The position numbers were made by a program, and so were the translations under genes. This document shows positions 1 to 8,139 of a stretch of 19,724 nt of DNA, piece after piece. The stretch comes from JAVBPP01 sp031549535. Lineage in GTDB: Bacteria > Bacillota > Clostridia > Oscillospirales > Acutalibacteraceae. Location: positions 1-19,724 of the forward strand of contig JAVBPP010000094.1 in NCBI GenBank assembly GCA_031549535.1, read 5' to 3'. The notes below the pieces were generated by a model. The model ran no database searches. It saw only the letters and a list, made by a program, of their open reading frames with translations, and was not told the DNA's origin. Every line of letters begins with the position of its first letter. Within the stretch, counting starts at the first letter, position 1.

Positions 1-1483
1 CAATTTCATCGCTCTTTTTCTGCATCTCTTCCGCAGTGGCTTTGCGTATTTGTGAAAGCTCTTCATACATCCTGTCGCGCTTGGCACCGGTGAGGGGGTA
101 GAAGAATTTGGGCAGGATGCCCAGAGCGCCGGAAATAATCGGCAGCCCTGTGCTGAGCACAAACAGCCAAAACTTGGTTTTTTCGCCCTGTGTGCCGATG
201 GCCTTGCCCTGCTTGTAGCCGATGCTGTCCATAATCAGGGTTTTTATCACGTTGTTGACCACGCGCTGCAACTTGGTAATCAGCCCTTTTGCAACGCCGG
301 TCATCGCCTCGGTACGGTAGCCGTTTTTCCACTCGCAATAATCCATGGATTCGTTATACAATTCCTGCGGCAGCACCTTGCGCACGGCATACATGCACAT
401 TTCCAGGCATTCCTCCACCATCATGGTGGGTATCATGACGCTGCGCTTGGTATAATTTTTGTTGATGACACCAACCGTGCACGCGCCCAGCCAACACATA
501 TCCGTCCAAATATCAGAGAGTATCCACAGCCCACGCGTGGAAAAACGCTTACGCAGCCGCCCGAGAAAGGCATAACCGCTGTAAGTAAACAGGCCGCCCG
601 GTATGCCGACGATGGTTTGCAGCGTTGCGGAGCCGAGCACATCTATGTAATAATCCGTCATACTGGTTCCAACAGAGAAGCCCTCCAAGAACTCCGAAAG
701 GGTAATGAGTAAAATGAGCTTGTTGTTTAAAATGGATTTTAAGCTCTGGCCTAAATTGGGGGATTCCACGGATTGCATCACGCGTTCCTTCGCCGTGAGG
801 AAGAAAAAGAACGCCGCGCCCGCCGCCATAAAGTTGGTGAACAGACCAAAGCCGAGGAAGAGGTTGCGCAGCTTCCATTCCACCACCTTATTGTTCACAA
901 GGTCAATGAGCAGACCCATAATCAACTCCGGCACATTGGAACCGATGGCAAGCAGCTGCGCCTTCATAATCAGCCGCGTTCGCTCCAGGGGGAACGGGGT
1001 GATGGTGCTGAGCAGCCCCGTGTCGGCTATGCCGGTGAAGGTGCCCGCTGTTTCTGTGATAACCTTAAACGCAAAATATATGACAAACTTGGGCAAGTGG
1101 GTGTCGCTTGTGCCCGCAAAGATGAAAGGCAAAAACCATTGAAAGGCCGAAATAATGGTGATCGGCACACTGAAGCCGATGAGATAGGGGCGGAATTTGC
1201 CCCAGCGGGTGCGGGTGCGGTCAATGAGTGAGCCGATTACCGTATCGTTAATGACGTCCCAAATGCCGCCCACCGATTCCAAAAACGCCAGATACTTAAA
1301 GTTAATCAGTAGAACATCATAAATAAAGCGGTTGTTAAACTTATTGATGGTAAAGCCGTGCGCCCATTTGTTCAAAACATAGCCCGCCGTCTCTTTTGAG
1401 CCGACATAACGCCGGTTTTGGTGCGCGTAGCTTTGCAATTCCGGGTGCTGTTCATAGGAAACCTGCTTTTCCAAATCTGCCAT
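1..1483 (-). CDS. GPH-family (MFS_2) sugar:cation symporter, 3' end outside window
   Basis: The frame is open from ATG at 1483 to the window edge, giving 494 codons without a stop, so the C-terminus is missing. GGGAGGG lies a few bases before the ATG. It reads as a glycoside-pentoside-hexuronide:cation symporter: the N-terminal part has the helix 2-3 loop signature with IWDVINDTVIGSLIDRT followed by RWGKFRPYLIG (about residues 75-105), and the C-terminal half has DYCEWKNGYRTEA followed by a GY near the next helix, both typical of GPH carriers. About a dozen hydrophobic segments alternate with short polar loops. Family members import glycosides, pentoses or uronic acids with H+ or Na+ across the cytoplasmic membrane. 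The substrate cannot be read from sequence. It starts 35 bp after the YhcH-like gene and is probably cotranscribed with it, suggesting import of a sugar or sugar acid that needs anomer interconversion. Confidence 0.88.
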   Translation of the reverse strand, partial: MADLEKQVSYEQHPELQSYAHQNRRYVGSKETAGYVLNKWAHGFTINKFNNRFIYDVLLINFKYLAFLESVGGIWDVINDTVIGSLIDRTRTRWGKFRPYLIGFSVPITIISAFQWFLPFIFAGTSDTHLPKFVIYFAFKVITETAGTFTGIADTGLLSTITPFPLERTRLIMKAQLLAIGSNVPELIMGLLIDLVNNKVVEWKLRNLFLGFGLFTNFMAAGAAFFFFLTAKERVMQSVESPNLGQSLKSILNNKLILLITLSEFLEGFSVGTSMTDYYIDVLGSATLQTIVGIPGGLFTYSGYAFLGRLRKRFSTRGLWILSDIWTDMCWLGACTVGVINKNYTKRSVMIPTMMVEECLEMCMYAVRKVLPQELYNESMDYCEWKNGYRTEAMTGVAKGLITKLQRVVNNVIKTLIMDSIGYKQGKAIGTQGEKTKFWLFVLSTGLPIISGALGILPKFFYPLTGAKRDRMYEELSQIRKATAEEMQKKSDEI

Positions 1484-1518
1484 CCGACTGCCCTCCCTGC
1501 AAAATCACTGTCACATAT

Positions 1519-1971
1519 TTAGTGAATGCGAACCTTCACAACCATTTTTTTACTCACGGACTGTGCGCCAACCGGGCAATCGGGTCTGTGCAGTTCCCCG
1601 GGCAGGAAAATCACAAAGTCCCCGGCCGCAAGGGTCAGCTCTGTGCCCGCATCGCCTTGGTAAAAGCCGCAATCCTTTTCCGGGTTATAGGGGGTGACGA
1701 CCTCCTGCTGCAAAAAGGGCAGGTAACCCATGCGCTCCGCACCGTCCAGGATAATTTGGATATCCGCATAGCGCTCATGCGCCTCCCATGCCGTGTTTTC
1801 TTTTGTCAACTCCGTTTGCTTGACAAAGGCATAGACCTCCCTGCCGTCTATTTCCACGTCCCCAAGCGCAAACGTCGCGGCGTCCTTGCCCGCAAGGAAC
1901 TGCGCCGCTTTGGCAAAGCCCTCCCCAAGGGATGCATAGAGTCCCAGCCGCTCCAAACGATCCACAACCAT
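1519..1971 (-). CDS. YhcH/YjgK/YiaL family protein (sugar anomerase-like)
   Basis: A 150-residue cupin-like protein of the YhcH/YjgK/YiaL (DUF386, EbgC/NanQ) family. Family marks are the start MVVDRLERLGLY, the WEAHERYADIQ segment (E63, H65 and D70 in this numbering are candidate metal ligands) followed by GAERMGY, and near the end VIFLPGELHRPDCP with a further His. Known members interconvert sugar anomers, for example of N-acetylneuraminate, or act as the small subunit of evolved beta-galactosidase. An in-frame ATG exists at 1995, but it would lie about 3 nt after the predicted transcription start and has no ribosome site; ATG at 1971 is preceded by GGGAGAGAGG at good spacing and matches the family N-terminus, so it is preferred. 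It heads a unit with the downstream symporter, implying that the two handle the same sugar. Confidence 0.88.
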   Translation of the reverse strand: MVVDRLERLGLYASLGEGFAKAAQFLAGKDAATFALGDVEIDGREVYAFVKQTELTKENTAWEAHERYADIQIILDGAERMGYLPFLQQEVVTPYNPEKDCGFYQGDAGTELTLAAGDFVIFLPGELHRPDCPVGAQSVSKKMVVKVRIH

Positions 1972-2004
1972 AACAATGCCTCTCTCCCTATCCATATTAA
2001 AATG

Positions 2005-2033
2005 ATTATAGATAATATTCCCAGTATTGTCAA
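2005..2033 (-). promoter_or_regulatory. Sigma-A promoter for the YhcH/symporter unit
   Basis: On the minus strand TTGACA (2033-2028) is separated by exactly 17 nt from TATAAT (2010-2005), a perfect match to the housekeeping consensus. Transcription would start near 1998, leaving a leader of about 27 nt before ATG 1971. A small inverted repeat, ATTAT-AG-ATAAT (2005-2016), overlaps the -10 box and might be an operator half-site pair, but this is weak. A promoter this strong on a catabolic unit suggests control by a repressor not seen in this window. Confidence 0.85.
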
Positions 2034-2059
2034 GAAACTGACCATTTTATTTTTGCTCT

Positions 2060-2097
2060 TTGTACAAAACACTGCCGTGCTGTGATATAATTATAAT
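2060..2097 (+). promoter_or_regulatory. Extended -10 promoter for the kinase gene
   Basis: TG-A-TATAAT (2083-2091) is an extended -10 element; a second TATAAT overlaps at 2092-2097. The only -35-like hexamer nearby, TTGTAC at 2060, is 20 nt upstream of the first TATAAT, so recognition would depend on the extended -10. It is divergent from the YhcH promoter, the two -10 boxes being about 75 bp apart. Confidence 0.5.
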
Positions 2098-2123
2098 GCA
2101 TTCGTATAAAACGGAGGTGCGCT

Positions 2124-3104
2124 ATGATTAGCAGGACGAAATACCAAATCGACCACCCAAGCATTGCGGCATTGTTTCAGGCGGCCGGCATCCACGGGCT
2201 TCGCGCCATATCCCCTCTGGGCGCCGGAGAATACAATGCTGTGTTTGCCGTAACGGCCGGGGAAACAGAATACGTCTTAAAAATCGCACCGACCGATGAT
2301 GTGCCTGTACTGCGCTATGAGACGGGCATCATGGCCTCGGAGCTGTTTTGGTATGAGCAAATGCGGGCGCATACCTCCATTCGTGTGCCGAAAATCTATG
2401 CTTCGGATTTCAGCCGGGCTCTGATTCCGGCGGACTATTTCATCATGGAAAAACTGCCCGGGCTGCCGCTGGACCGGATGAAGCTTTCCGCGGCGGAAAA
2501 AGAACAGACCACGGCCGCAACCGCAAACATGGCTGCGCAGATTCACAACATCAAGCATGACAGCTTCGGCTATCTCCAAAACGGATTGCACGGCAACTGG
2601 TATGAGGCCATCCGCGCAATGGTCAGCGCCCTACAGGAGGACTGCGCTCGCATGGGAAAGCGCTCCAAGCGCGCTGCGCGGCTGCTGGCATACATTGACG
2701 TAAACAGGGATATATTAGCCCGTGCACCATGCTGCATGGTGAATTTTGACATCTGGCTGCCCAATATCATCGGCACGCGGGAGGATGACGGCTTGCACTA
2801 TGCCTGGATTGACCCGGAGCGCAGCTTTTGGGGCGACCCGGTTGCGGATTTTGTATGCCTGGAGATGACGAAAGCCCTCAAGGAAAAGAAACGCAGCCTG
2901 GCGGCCTACAATGCACAAGGCGACTCACCCCTGCAACTCACGCGGGAGGAAGAAATCCGCTACAGCGTTGCACAAGGCTACCTTGGCCTGATTATGGAAA
3001 CTGAAAAATACTACCGCTACAGCCCGCGCCACTTTGGCTGGTGGCGGAACGTCGGTGCCTCAGCCTGGCTGCTTCACAGCGCGTTTGCGGGGCTGCGGAA
3101 ATAA
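2124..3104 (+). CDS. Aminoglycoside phosphotransferase (APH)-fold small-molecule kinase
   Basis: A 326-residue protein of the APH/choline-kinase fold. The N-lobe has a nucleotide loop, PLGAGEYNAVF (about 31-41), and a beta-strand lysine, YVLKIAP (K53). The C-lobe has the catalytic segment VNFDIWLPN (N207, D209, N214) and the metal-binding WIDPERSFWGDP (D230). Most APH proteins have HGDxxxxN here; this one has N in place of H but keeps the catalytic Asp and downstream Asn. GGAGGTG precedes the ATG at 2124. The family phosphorylates hydroxyls of aminoglycosides, macrolides, choline, homoserine, methylthioribose or fructosamines, so a resistance role should not be assumed. It appears monocistronic, with its own promoter and a following hairpin, and no neighbour indicates a substrate. 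Confidence 0.85.
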   Translation: MISRTKYQIDHPSIAALFQAAGIHGLRAISPLGAGEYNAVFAVTAGETEYVLKIAPTDDVPVLRYETGIMASELFWYEQMRAHTSIRVPKIYASDFSRALIPADYFIMEKLPGLPLDRMKLSAAEKEQTTAATANMAAQIHNIKHDSFGYLQNGLHGNWYEAIRAMVSALQEDCARMGKRSKRAARLLAYIDVNRDILARAPCCMVNFDIWLPNIIGTREDDGLHYAWIDPERSFWGDPVADFVCLEMTKALKEKKRSLAAYNAQGDSPLQLTREEEIRYSVAQGYLGLIMETEKYYRYSPRHFGWWRNVGASAWLLHSAFAGLRK

Positions 3105-3120
3105 TTCTACAATACAGAAA

Positions 3121-3195
3121 GCCGCACACCGGGCGACCCGAATTTCGGCAGCGATTGCCGTGCTTCGAGCCGCCGGTGTGCGGCATTTGTGTTTT
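3121..3195 (+). terminator. Long-stem hairpin after the kinase gene, likely terminator
   Basis: GCCGCACACCGG (3121-3132) and CCGGTGTGCGGC (3173-3184) form a perfect 12-bp stem starting 16 bp after the kinase stop codon, followed by a T-rich run ending TTTT at 3195. The 40-nt loop holds a small inner hairpin (CGGCA/TGCCG). Most intrinsic terminators have shorter loops, so a structural or repeat origin is also possible. Confidence 0.5.
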
Positions 3196-3210
3196 GAATG
3201 ACTCTAGGTA

Positions 3211-3313
3211 ATACCAATCACCATTAAGAATACTTCCTGCAAAATTTGGCAAGAGCGCATACATAAAACGCTCGTTACCGAATTTTGCAAGTATTCTAAA
3301 AGGTGATTGGTAT
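3211..3313. repeat. 103-bp palindromic intergenic repeat, copy 1 (MITE-like)
   Basis: The element begins ATACCAATCACC and ends GGTGATTGGTAT, and its two arms are complementary over nearly the whole length (for example GCAAAATTTGGC against the rc of GAATTTTGC), so it would fold into one long hairpin. A copy of identical length but opposite orientation lies at 10338-10440, with about six mismatches by eye. Both are flanked by TA on the left and AA on the right. If the inverted repeat is taken as CCAATCACC, the flanks give a TA duplication, as for Tc1/mariner or IS630-type MITEs. It has no coding capacity. Confidence 0.85.
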
Positions 3314-3335
3314 AAGTGCTGATTCAATCGGGTGC

Positions 3336-3365
3336 TTACCTAGCTCAAACTTTCCGTGCTATACT
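3336..3365 (+). promoter_or_regulatory. Candidate promoter of the ECF sigma/ABC operon
   Basis: TATACT (3360-3365) has a poor -35, TTACCT (3336-3341), 18 nt upstream. Transcription would begin about 3372, ahead of the preferred TTG start at 3400. ECF factors usually activate their own operon from a different consensus that cannot be confirmed from one site, so this is tentative. Confidence 0.3.
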
Positions 3366-3399
3366 TCGTATATACAAATACAGGGCAGGTGAACAGGCA

Positions 3400-3963
3400 T
3401 TGCAGGGGGAAGAAAAGCTGATTCGGCAGATTGTCCGGCGCGGGGACAGGCGTGCGGCTGACACGCTGGTTTCCGCTTATTACCGGGAGATTTACGCGTT
3501 TCTCTACCGCCAGTGCGGCGAAACGGAGCGGGCAATGGATTTGACGCAGGAGGTATTTCTTTCTGTGCTGCGTGCCCTGCCGGGTTTTGACGTAAAAAAG
3601 GCCTCTTTTCGCACCTGGCTCTACCGGATAGCCACCAACAAGCTGATTGATTGCTACCGCTCCCGCGGCAGGGAGCAGCGTTTTTGGGAAAGCGGGGCTG
3701 CGGAGCTCTCCGCTCAGGCCGAAGCCGCTCTTGCACAGGCCTTTGAGCGGCGGGAGCTGGCGCGGCAGGCGCTGGAAGCGTTGGCGGCGCTGCCTTTTGA
3801 GGCGCAGCAGATTTTACGGTTGAAATTGTTTGCAGAGCATCATTTTGTTGAAATTGCCGCGCTGCTGGAGCTGCCGGAGGGCACGGTGAAGTCTCGCTAC
3901 TATGCGGCACTGCGGGCGTTACGAAAGGAGTTGACAGAGGGTGGATGTGATTTATCCGAATGA
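3400..3963 (+). CDS. ECF-type RNA polymerase sigma factor
   Basis: About 187 residues, typical for group 4 (ECF) sigma factors. Region 2 is visible as AYYREIYAFLYRQCG, then DLTQEVFLSVLRAL and FRTWLYRIATNKLIDCYRSR; region 4 as LEALAALPFEAQQILRLKLF and a helix-turn-helix, FVEIAALLELPEGTVKSRYY. There is no region 1.1 or 3. The frame extends upstream to GTG 3316, but that start lies beside the palindromic repeat and lacks family similarity; TTG 3400, preceded by GGCAGGTGAA and starting MQGEEKLIRQI, fits the usual ECF N-terminus. A nearby GTG at 3389 is another possible start. It leads an operon with a membrane protein and an ABC exporter, the gene order of modules that respond to envelope damage or antimicrobial peptides. 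Its last 23 nt overlap the next gene. Confidence 0.9.
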   Translation: MQGEEKLIRQIVRRGDRRAADTLVSAYYREIYAFLYRQCGETERAMDLTQEVFLSVLRALPGFDVKKASFRTWLYRIATNKLIDCYRSRGREQRFWESGAAELSAQAEAALAQAFERRELARQALEALAALPFEAQQILRLKLFAEHHFVEIAALLELPEGTVKSRYYAALRALRKELTEGGCDLSE

Positions 3964-4693
3964 GGAGCAAATACACGGGGCAGTGCAAAAGATTTGCGCC
4001 GCGGGCGTCCAAAAGCCGGATGGGTTTTTTCGCTTTGTACGGCGGATGCAGGGGCAAATCGGGCTCAGGCAGATATTTTTAGGCTGTTATGATGTGCTGC
4101 TGTTTTTGTTGAGCCTTGCGCTGTTCCTGATTTTCTGCCTGGCACTGACCCTGGAGACAGCTACTGTGTTGCATAGCCGGGTGTATCCAAGCGCTTTCGC
4201 GTGTGCGCCGCTGTTTTATGCGCTTGCGCTCATCTTATGCTACGCCAAGGAGCGCGGCAGCGCTTGCTTTGCGCTGAAGATGAGCTGCAAATATAACTTG
4301 CTCTATCTACTTGCGTACCGCATGTTTGTGTTTGCGCTGGGCGGGCTTGGGCTGAACACGGTTTTCGCCATGGTTTGCAGTGCGCGCTTGGACGCTTCGT
4401 TTGCCCAGCTATTCTGCCTTTCCTTTTCGGCGCTGTTCCTTTTTGCGGCTGCGTTTATCGCCCTGCTGCCGCGCATGCGCCCCGTGCGGGCAATCAGCTT
4501 GCTTGCCCTGCTCTGGCTTGCCCTCACCGCTCTGCCCGCGCTGCTGTTCGCCGAAGCTTTTACGGCCTTTTTACTGCGCATTCCGGAAGCGGTTTACCTG
4601 CTCCTCAGCGTTTGCTGTGTCCTGCTCTATCTGCGCTTTCTCGCCCGTATTCCAACAAACAGGAGGCTCCGAAATTATGCTCACCTTGCGTAA
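3941..4693 (+). CDS. Six-helix membrane protein, candidate anti-sigma or accessory factor
   Basis: 250 residues starting at GTG 3941 (AAAGGAG about 10 nt upstream; GTG 3947 is a possible alternative). The first ~45 residues are soluble and rich in charged and Cys/Gln residues, followed by about six hydrophobic helices (roughly 46-72, 78-98, 108-135, 145-170, 178-200, 205-230) and a basic tail, RIPTNRRLRNY. No domain was recognised. The gene overlaps the sigma factor by 23 nt and the ABC ATPase by 17 nt, so translation is probably coupled throughout. A membrane protein with a cytosolic N-terminus encoded directly after an ECF sigma gene is the usual position of an anti-sigma factor, but the zinc-anti-sigma HxxxCxxC motif is absent. 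It could instead be a subunit of the transporter. Function is inferred from context only. Confidence 0.82.
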   Translation: MDVIYPNEEQIHGAVQKICAAGVQKPDGFFRFVRRMQGQIGLRQIFLGCYDVLLFLLSLALFLIFCLALTLETATVLHSRVYPSAFACAPLFYALALILCYAKERGSACFALKMSCKYNLLYLLAYRMFVFALGGLGLNTVFAMVCSARLDASFAQLFCLSFSALFLFAAAFIALLPRMRPVRAISLLALLWLALTALPALLFAEAFTAFLLRIPEAVYLLLSVCCVLLYLRFLARIPTNRRLRNYAHLA

Positions 4694-5543
4694 CGTAACC
4701 AAACGCTATGGCAAAACGCTGGTTCTGGATCGAATCTCAATGGAATTCCAAAACGGCGTCTATGGCCTGCTTGCGCCCAACGGGGCGGGTAAAACCACGT
4801 TGATGAAGCTGCTGGCCACCCTCTCCTTCCCCACGGCGGGCGAAATTTTGTATGAGGGTGTGGATATCCTCAAGCTGGACGCCGCCTACCGCGACAAAAT
4901 CGGCTATCTGCCGCAGGAATTTGGCTATTACCGCGACCAGTCACCCAAGCAGTATCTGCGCTATCTCGCCGCGCTCAAGGGGCTGGAAAAGCATGCGGCG
5001 GACAGGCGCATTGCCGAGCTGCTGGAAACCGTTGCGCTCAGCGATGTGACGGACAAAAAGATGCGTAAATTTTCCGGCGGCATGCTACAGCGCGTGGGCA
5101 TTGCGCAGGCGCTGTTGAACGACCCGAAAATCCTGATGCTGGATGAGCCCACCTCCGGGTTGGATCCGAAGGAGCGTGTGCGCTTTCGTAACATTCTTTC
5201 CGCGCTTTCCCGCGAGCGCATTGTGCTGTTTTCCACCCATATCGTTTCGGACGTGGAGAGCATTGCAAACCGCATTTTGTTTTTGAAGGATCATCAGATT
5301 CTGTTCGATGACACGCTGGCGAATATCTGCGCCACGCTGGACAGAAAAATCTATGAACGGGAAATTGCCGAAGAAAGGTTTGAGGCGTTCACCCGCTCAC
5401 ACACCGTCCTCTCCCAGCGGCAGGAGGGGGCCAACATCGTGTTGCGTTACCTCGGCGGGGAAGAGGGCGAGCCGGACGCACGCGCGGTAACGCCGAATCT
5501 GGAGGACGTGTTTCTATATACCTACGGGGATAGCGCAACATGA
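4677..5543 (+). CDS. ABC transporter ATP-binding protein (ABC-2 exporter type)
   Basis: 288 residues with all ATPase landmarks: Walker A APNGAGKT (33-40, Ala replacing the usual first Gly), Q-loop Q80, signature FSGGM (132-136), Walker B LMLDEP with D156 and E157, D-loop SGLD (160-163) and H-loop H188. The C-terminal ~80 residues are the variable extension common in bacitracin- and lantibiotic-type exporters, ending PNLEDVFLYTYGD. The ATG at 4677 has AGGAGG upstream; the frame is open much further left, but that part lies over the membrane gene in another frame and is not real. It energises export by the two permeases downstream and overlaps the first of them by ATGA. Confidence 0.95.
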   Translation: MLTLRNVTKRYGKTLVLDRISMEFQNGVYGLLAPNGAGKTTLMKLLATLSFPTAGEILYEGVDILKLDAAYRDKIGYLPQEFGYYRDQSPKQYLRYLAALKGLEKHAADRRIAELLETVALSDVTDKKMRKFSGGMLQRVGIAQALLNDPKILMLDEPTSGLDPKERVRFRNILSALSRERIVLFSTHIVSDVESIANRILFLKDHQILFDDTLANICATLDRKIYEREIAEERFEAFTRSHTVLSQRQEGANIVLRYLGGEEGEPDARAVTPNLEDVFLYTYGDSAT

Positions 5544-6853
5544 GGCGGCTGGTCGTAATGGAGCTGGAAAAGCTCCTGCGGGCAAAGCTGCTTTGGGCGC
5601 TGCTGGGCGTTTGCCTCGCGGTTAACGCCGGAATACTCTGCATGCAGCTGTATTACCGAGCGGAACTTTCCCTACTCAATGATGCCGCAAAACAAACCGG
5701 GCTTGTGATTGACAGCGCTATGCGTAAGCAAGTGGATACGCTGCTGGAACAACGGTGGGCGGATTTTGACGCCCTATATCTCAAGCAGCAGGGCTGCCTC
5801 CCGGCGCACAGCACCGCGATGGAGAGCAGTTCCCCCGATGGCACAAACCTGCCAAGTGTGCGCAGCGCATGGAATATCTCCGTCTACAGCAAACAGCAAG
5901 AAAGACTGCAAACAGAGCTGCTCATGTTGGAAAAGCTGCACAACGGCATTTGCGGGGTTTTAGAAGACCCCGCGCCCATTGACATCCCCGCCCTGCACGC
6001 GCAGCGCATTGCTATGGCGGGCGACAGCCGTGTGATGCGAGGAATCTTGACCTGGCAGATAGAAACCCTGACACCCCGCCTGGAACAAATCAATGCGGTG
6101 GAGCGCGCGAGCCTTTCGCCAAACATCCTTACGGATATGCATACCTTTTTATTTGCGACACTGCTGTTTGCCTGCTACCTGGAATGCGCCCTGCTGGCGG
6201 CGGTTATCACCCTGCGCAGCCTGCGCGGCGAATTTGCGCAGGGCACGGCGCCCATCGTCTACGCCACGAAGCGCGGCCGCAGGCACCAGCGGGATAAGGG
6301 CTACGCCGCCCTGTTGGCCACACTGCTTTGTTTTGGCGCCATTTGCGGAACCGCCCTCACGGCCTACTTTTTGATTTATCCGCAGTCTGCGTTTTGGCAG
6401 ATGCCCATATCCGCCCAGCTGAACGGTAATTTTGTCACGAAAATCCCCCTAACGCTGGGACAGTATCTGGGGCTGAATCTGCTGGTAGCCTGTTGCCTGT
6501 GTTGCATTTTTTCCCGCATTGCCTTTGTCTTCGGCCAGTTTTTGAAACAAGCAGCTTTCGGCATACCGGGGTTTCTGCTGTTCCACTTTATTCTCATGTA
6601 TCTTAACTTTCAATCTTATACGCACTTCGATTCCCTGCCGCGTGCACTCCTGACGCTCAACCCCATGACGCTGCTGTGCGTAGCCGGGATGGAACAGTTA
6701 ATTTTGCGTAACAGCGCCGCCTGGTTCTCCCTGCGGGAGACGACGATGTCCCTGCCCTGCTTTGAGCCGGCTCTGCTCGTGCTCTGGGCGCTGCTGTGCC
6801 TGCTTTTCGCCGTCTTGGCATCTCGCAAATTTCAGAAGGAGGAAATTGTTTGA
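5540..6853 (+). CDS. ABC-2-type permease with large extracytoplasmic loop
   Basis: 437 residues. One membrane helix at about 14-36 is followed by a ~160-residue polar loop (about 38-198) and then five helices (about 199-225, 254-280, 307-335, 339-365, 408-430). That is the topology of ABC-2 permease subunits of peptide or antibiotic exporters. There is no ATP-binding motif, so it depends on the ATPase encoded upstream. The start ATG overlaps the ATPase stop as ATGA, and the stop codon shares its last base with the next start (TGATG), so stoichiometric expression by coupling is likely. It is weakly similar in plan to the next gene, as expected for a heterodimeric membrane channel. The substrate is unknown. 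Confidence 0.85.
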   Translation: MRRLVVMELEKLLRAKLLWALLGVCLAVNAGILCMQLYYRAELSLLNDAAKQTGLVIDSAMRKQVDTLLEQRWADFDALYLKQQGCLPAHSTAMESSSPDGTNLPSVRSAWNISVYSKQQERLQTELLMLEKLHNGICGVLEDPAPIDIPALHAQRIAMAGDSRVMRGILTWQIETLTPRLEQINAVERASLSPNILTDMHTFLFATLLFACYLECALLAAVITLRSLRGEFAQGTAPIVYATKRGRRHQRDKGYAALLATLLCFGAICGTALTAYFLIYPQSAFWQMPISAQLNGNFVTKIPLTLGQYLGLNLLVACCLCCIFSRIAFVFGQFLKQAAFGIPGFLLFHFILMYLNFQSYTHFDSLPRALLTLNPMTLLCVAGMEQLILRNSAAWFSLRETTMSLPCFEPALLVLWALLCLLFAVLASRKFQKEEIV

Positions 6854-8139
6854 TGCGCATATTATGGTTTGAAATGAAAAAAATCTTAACCTTACACTAT
6901 TTGCTGGCTGCGCTGGCGGTCTATCTCACCGTCCTGTTCCTGTTCCCCGGCCCGTTGCAGAATTACCGCAGGGTGCAAAAAAACTACAACCCCGAGCGCT
7001 ATACCGCAGCGGAGCAGGATTGGAGTTTTCGTTATGACATTCTGTTTCAAGACATGCTGCTGCGCGAATACGGCGCACAGATCACGCGCGATGCGCTACC
7101 ACGTTTGAAAGAGGAGAAGGCGGCTTATGAAACGCAGCTGCAGCAAATCATTGCGCAGGAGCCCATCCTTGGGCAGTTTGGCCTCACAAACCCGGAAACA
7201 CTGTTGCATCTGGAATTTGAGGAGCTGCTCCCCGAACACTACAGGAAGATAGAGGACGGCAATTTTCACCGCTATGAGAAGCTACAGTCCGACCACGTCA
7301 CCGCTTTTTTTGAACGGCTGCAATCCACGCGCAGCATTTCGTATCAGGGCAAGGATTACGCCCTGGACTTCCCCTCCTATTACAGCAGCGTGATTGCGTA
7401 CCTGGAAGAGCCGCTCCTGTTACTGCCGGAAGGGGAAAAACAGGGCGTCGTTGCGGCGGATTTTGCCTACGACGTCCTGTTTCCTAACGTTGGCGGTTCC
7501 ATCGCCTATCAAATATTTATGCTTTTAATGGGGAACTTGTTGTTTTCGCTGTTTGTGATTGCGCCCTATTTGATGAAGGAAAACCAGCGCGGGCTGCTGC
7601 CCTTGCAATACAGCGCCAAAACAGGGCGGCGCGTCAACGCCTACAAGCTGTTAGCAGCGGCGCTTAGTTCCTCCCTCTGCCTGGCGCTGAGCGGCGCAGT
7701 CAGCTTTTTGCTGCTGCACGGCTACGGACTGGCCCGCTATTACGACTCCCTGCTGCGCACCCAGCTGCTGCCAAACAGGCTCTCCATCAGCTGGACGGAT
7801 TTGCCGCGCCTGAGCTTTGCCTATATGAGCTTCGGCAAATTCCTGTGGTTTCTGCCGCTGCTGCTTTGCCTGTTCGGGCTTGGGCTGTGCATGCTGCTCA
7901 ATGCCGTTTCTTCCCGTTGCCGTAACTGGATTGCGGCCCTCGCCGCCGCCTTCCCCTTTGCTGTAATCGGCCTGCTGACTGCCTATCGCTACACCGTGCA
8001 GATGACAGGCATGGGCACCCGCCCCGCCCGCCTCCTGTTCCCCGGCGAACCGCTCATTTTTGCGGGGGCGCTTTTGCTATTGGCGGCGCTTGTTATGCTG
8101 TTCCAATATCGGCGGGAAGGACGCAGGGAATATTATTAG
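6853..8139 (+). CDS. Second ABC-2-type permease with large extracytoplasmic loop
   Basis: 428 residues: helix 1 at about 13-33, a ~180-residue extracytoplasmic region (about 35-215) with predicted amphipathic charged helices, then five helices (about 216-241, 266-290, 329-352, 359-378, 399-418) and a short basic tail. The start ATG at 6853 follows AGGAGGAAATTG and overlaps the previous stop; the frame is open back to 6796, but that extension lies inside the first permease. It is the last gene of the sigma/ABC operon. No terminator follows: its stop TAG (8137-8139) interlocks with the stop of the convergent hydrolase gene. Confidence 0.85.
   Translation: MRILWFEMKKILTLHYLLAALAVYLTVLFLFPGPLQNYRRVQKNYNPERYTAAEQDWSFRYDILFQDMLLREYGAQITRDALPRLKEEKAAYETQLQQIIAQEPILGQFGLTNPETLLHLEFEELLPEHYRKIEDGNFHRYEKLQSDHVTAFFERLQSTRSISYQGKDYALDFPSYYSSVIAYLEEPLLLLPEGEKQGVVAADFAYDVLFPNVGGSIAYQIFMLLMGNLLFSLFVIAPYLMKENQRGLLPLQYSAKTGRRVNAYKLLAAALSSSLCLALSGAVSFLLLHGYGLARYYDSLLRTQLLPNRLSISWTDLPRLSFAYMSFGKFLWFLPLLLCLFGLGLCMLLNAVSSRCRNWIAALAAAFPFAVIGLLTAYRYTVQMTGMGTRPARLLFPGEPLIFAGALLLLAALVMLFQYRREGRREYY

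Noticed and set aside
2124..3104. Calling the kinase an antibiotic-resistance determinant
   Set aside because: The fold covers many metabolic kinases, the catalytic loop is atypical, and no mobile-element or resistance context is present.
3316..3399. N-terminal extension of the sigma factor from GTG 3316
   Set aside because: It starts 3 bp from the palindromic repeat, covers the likely promoter and shows no family similarity; TTG 3400 fits better.
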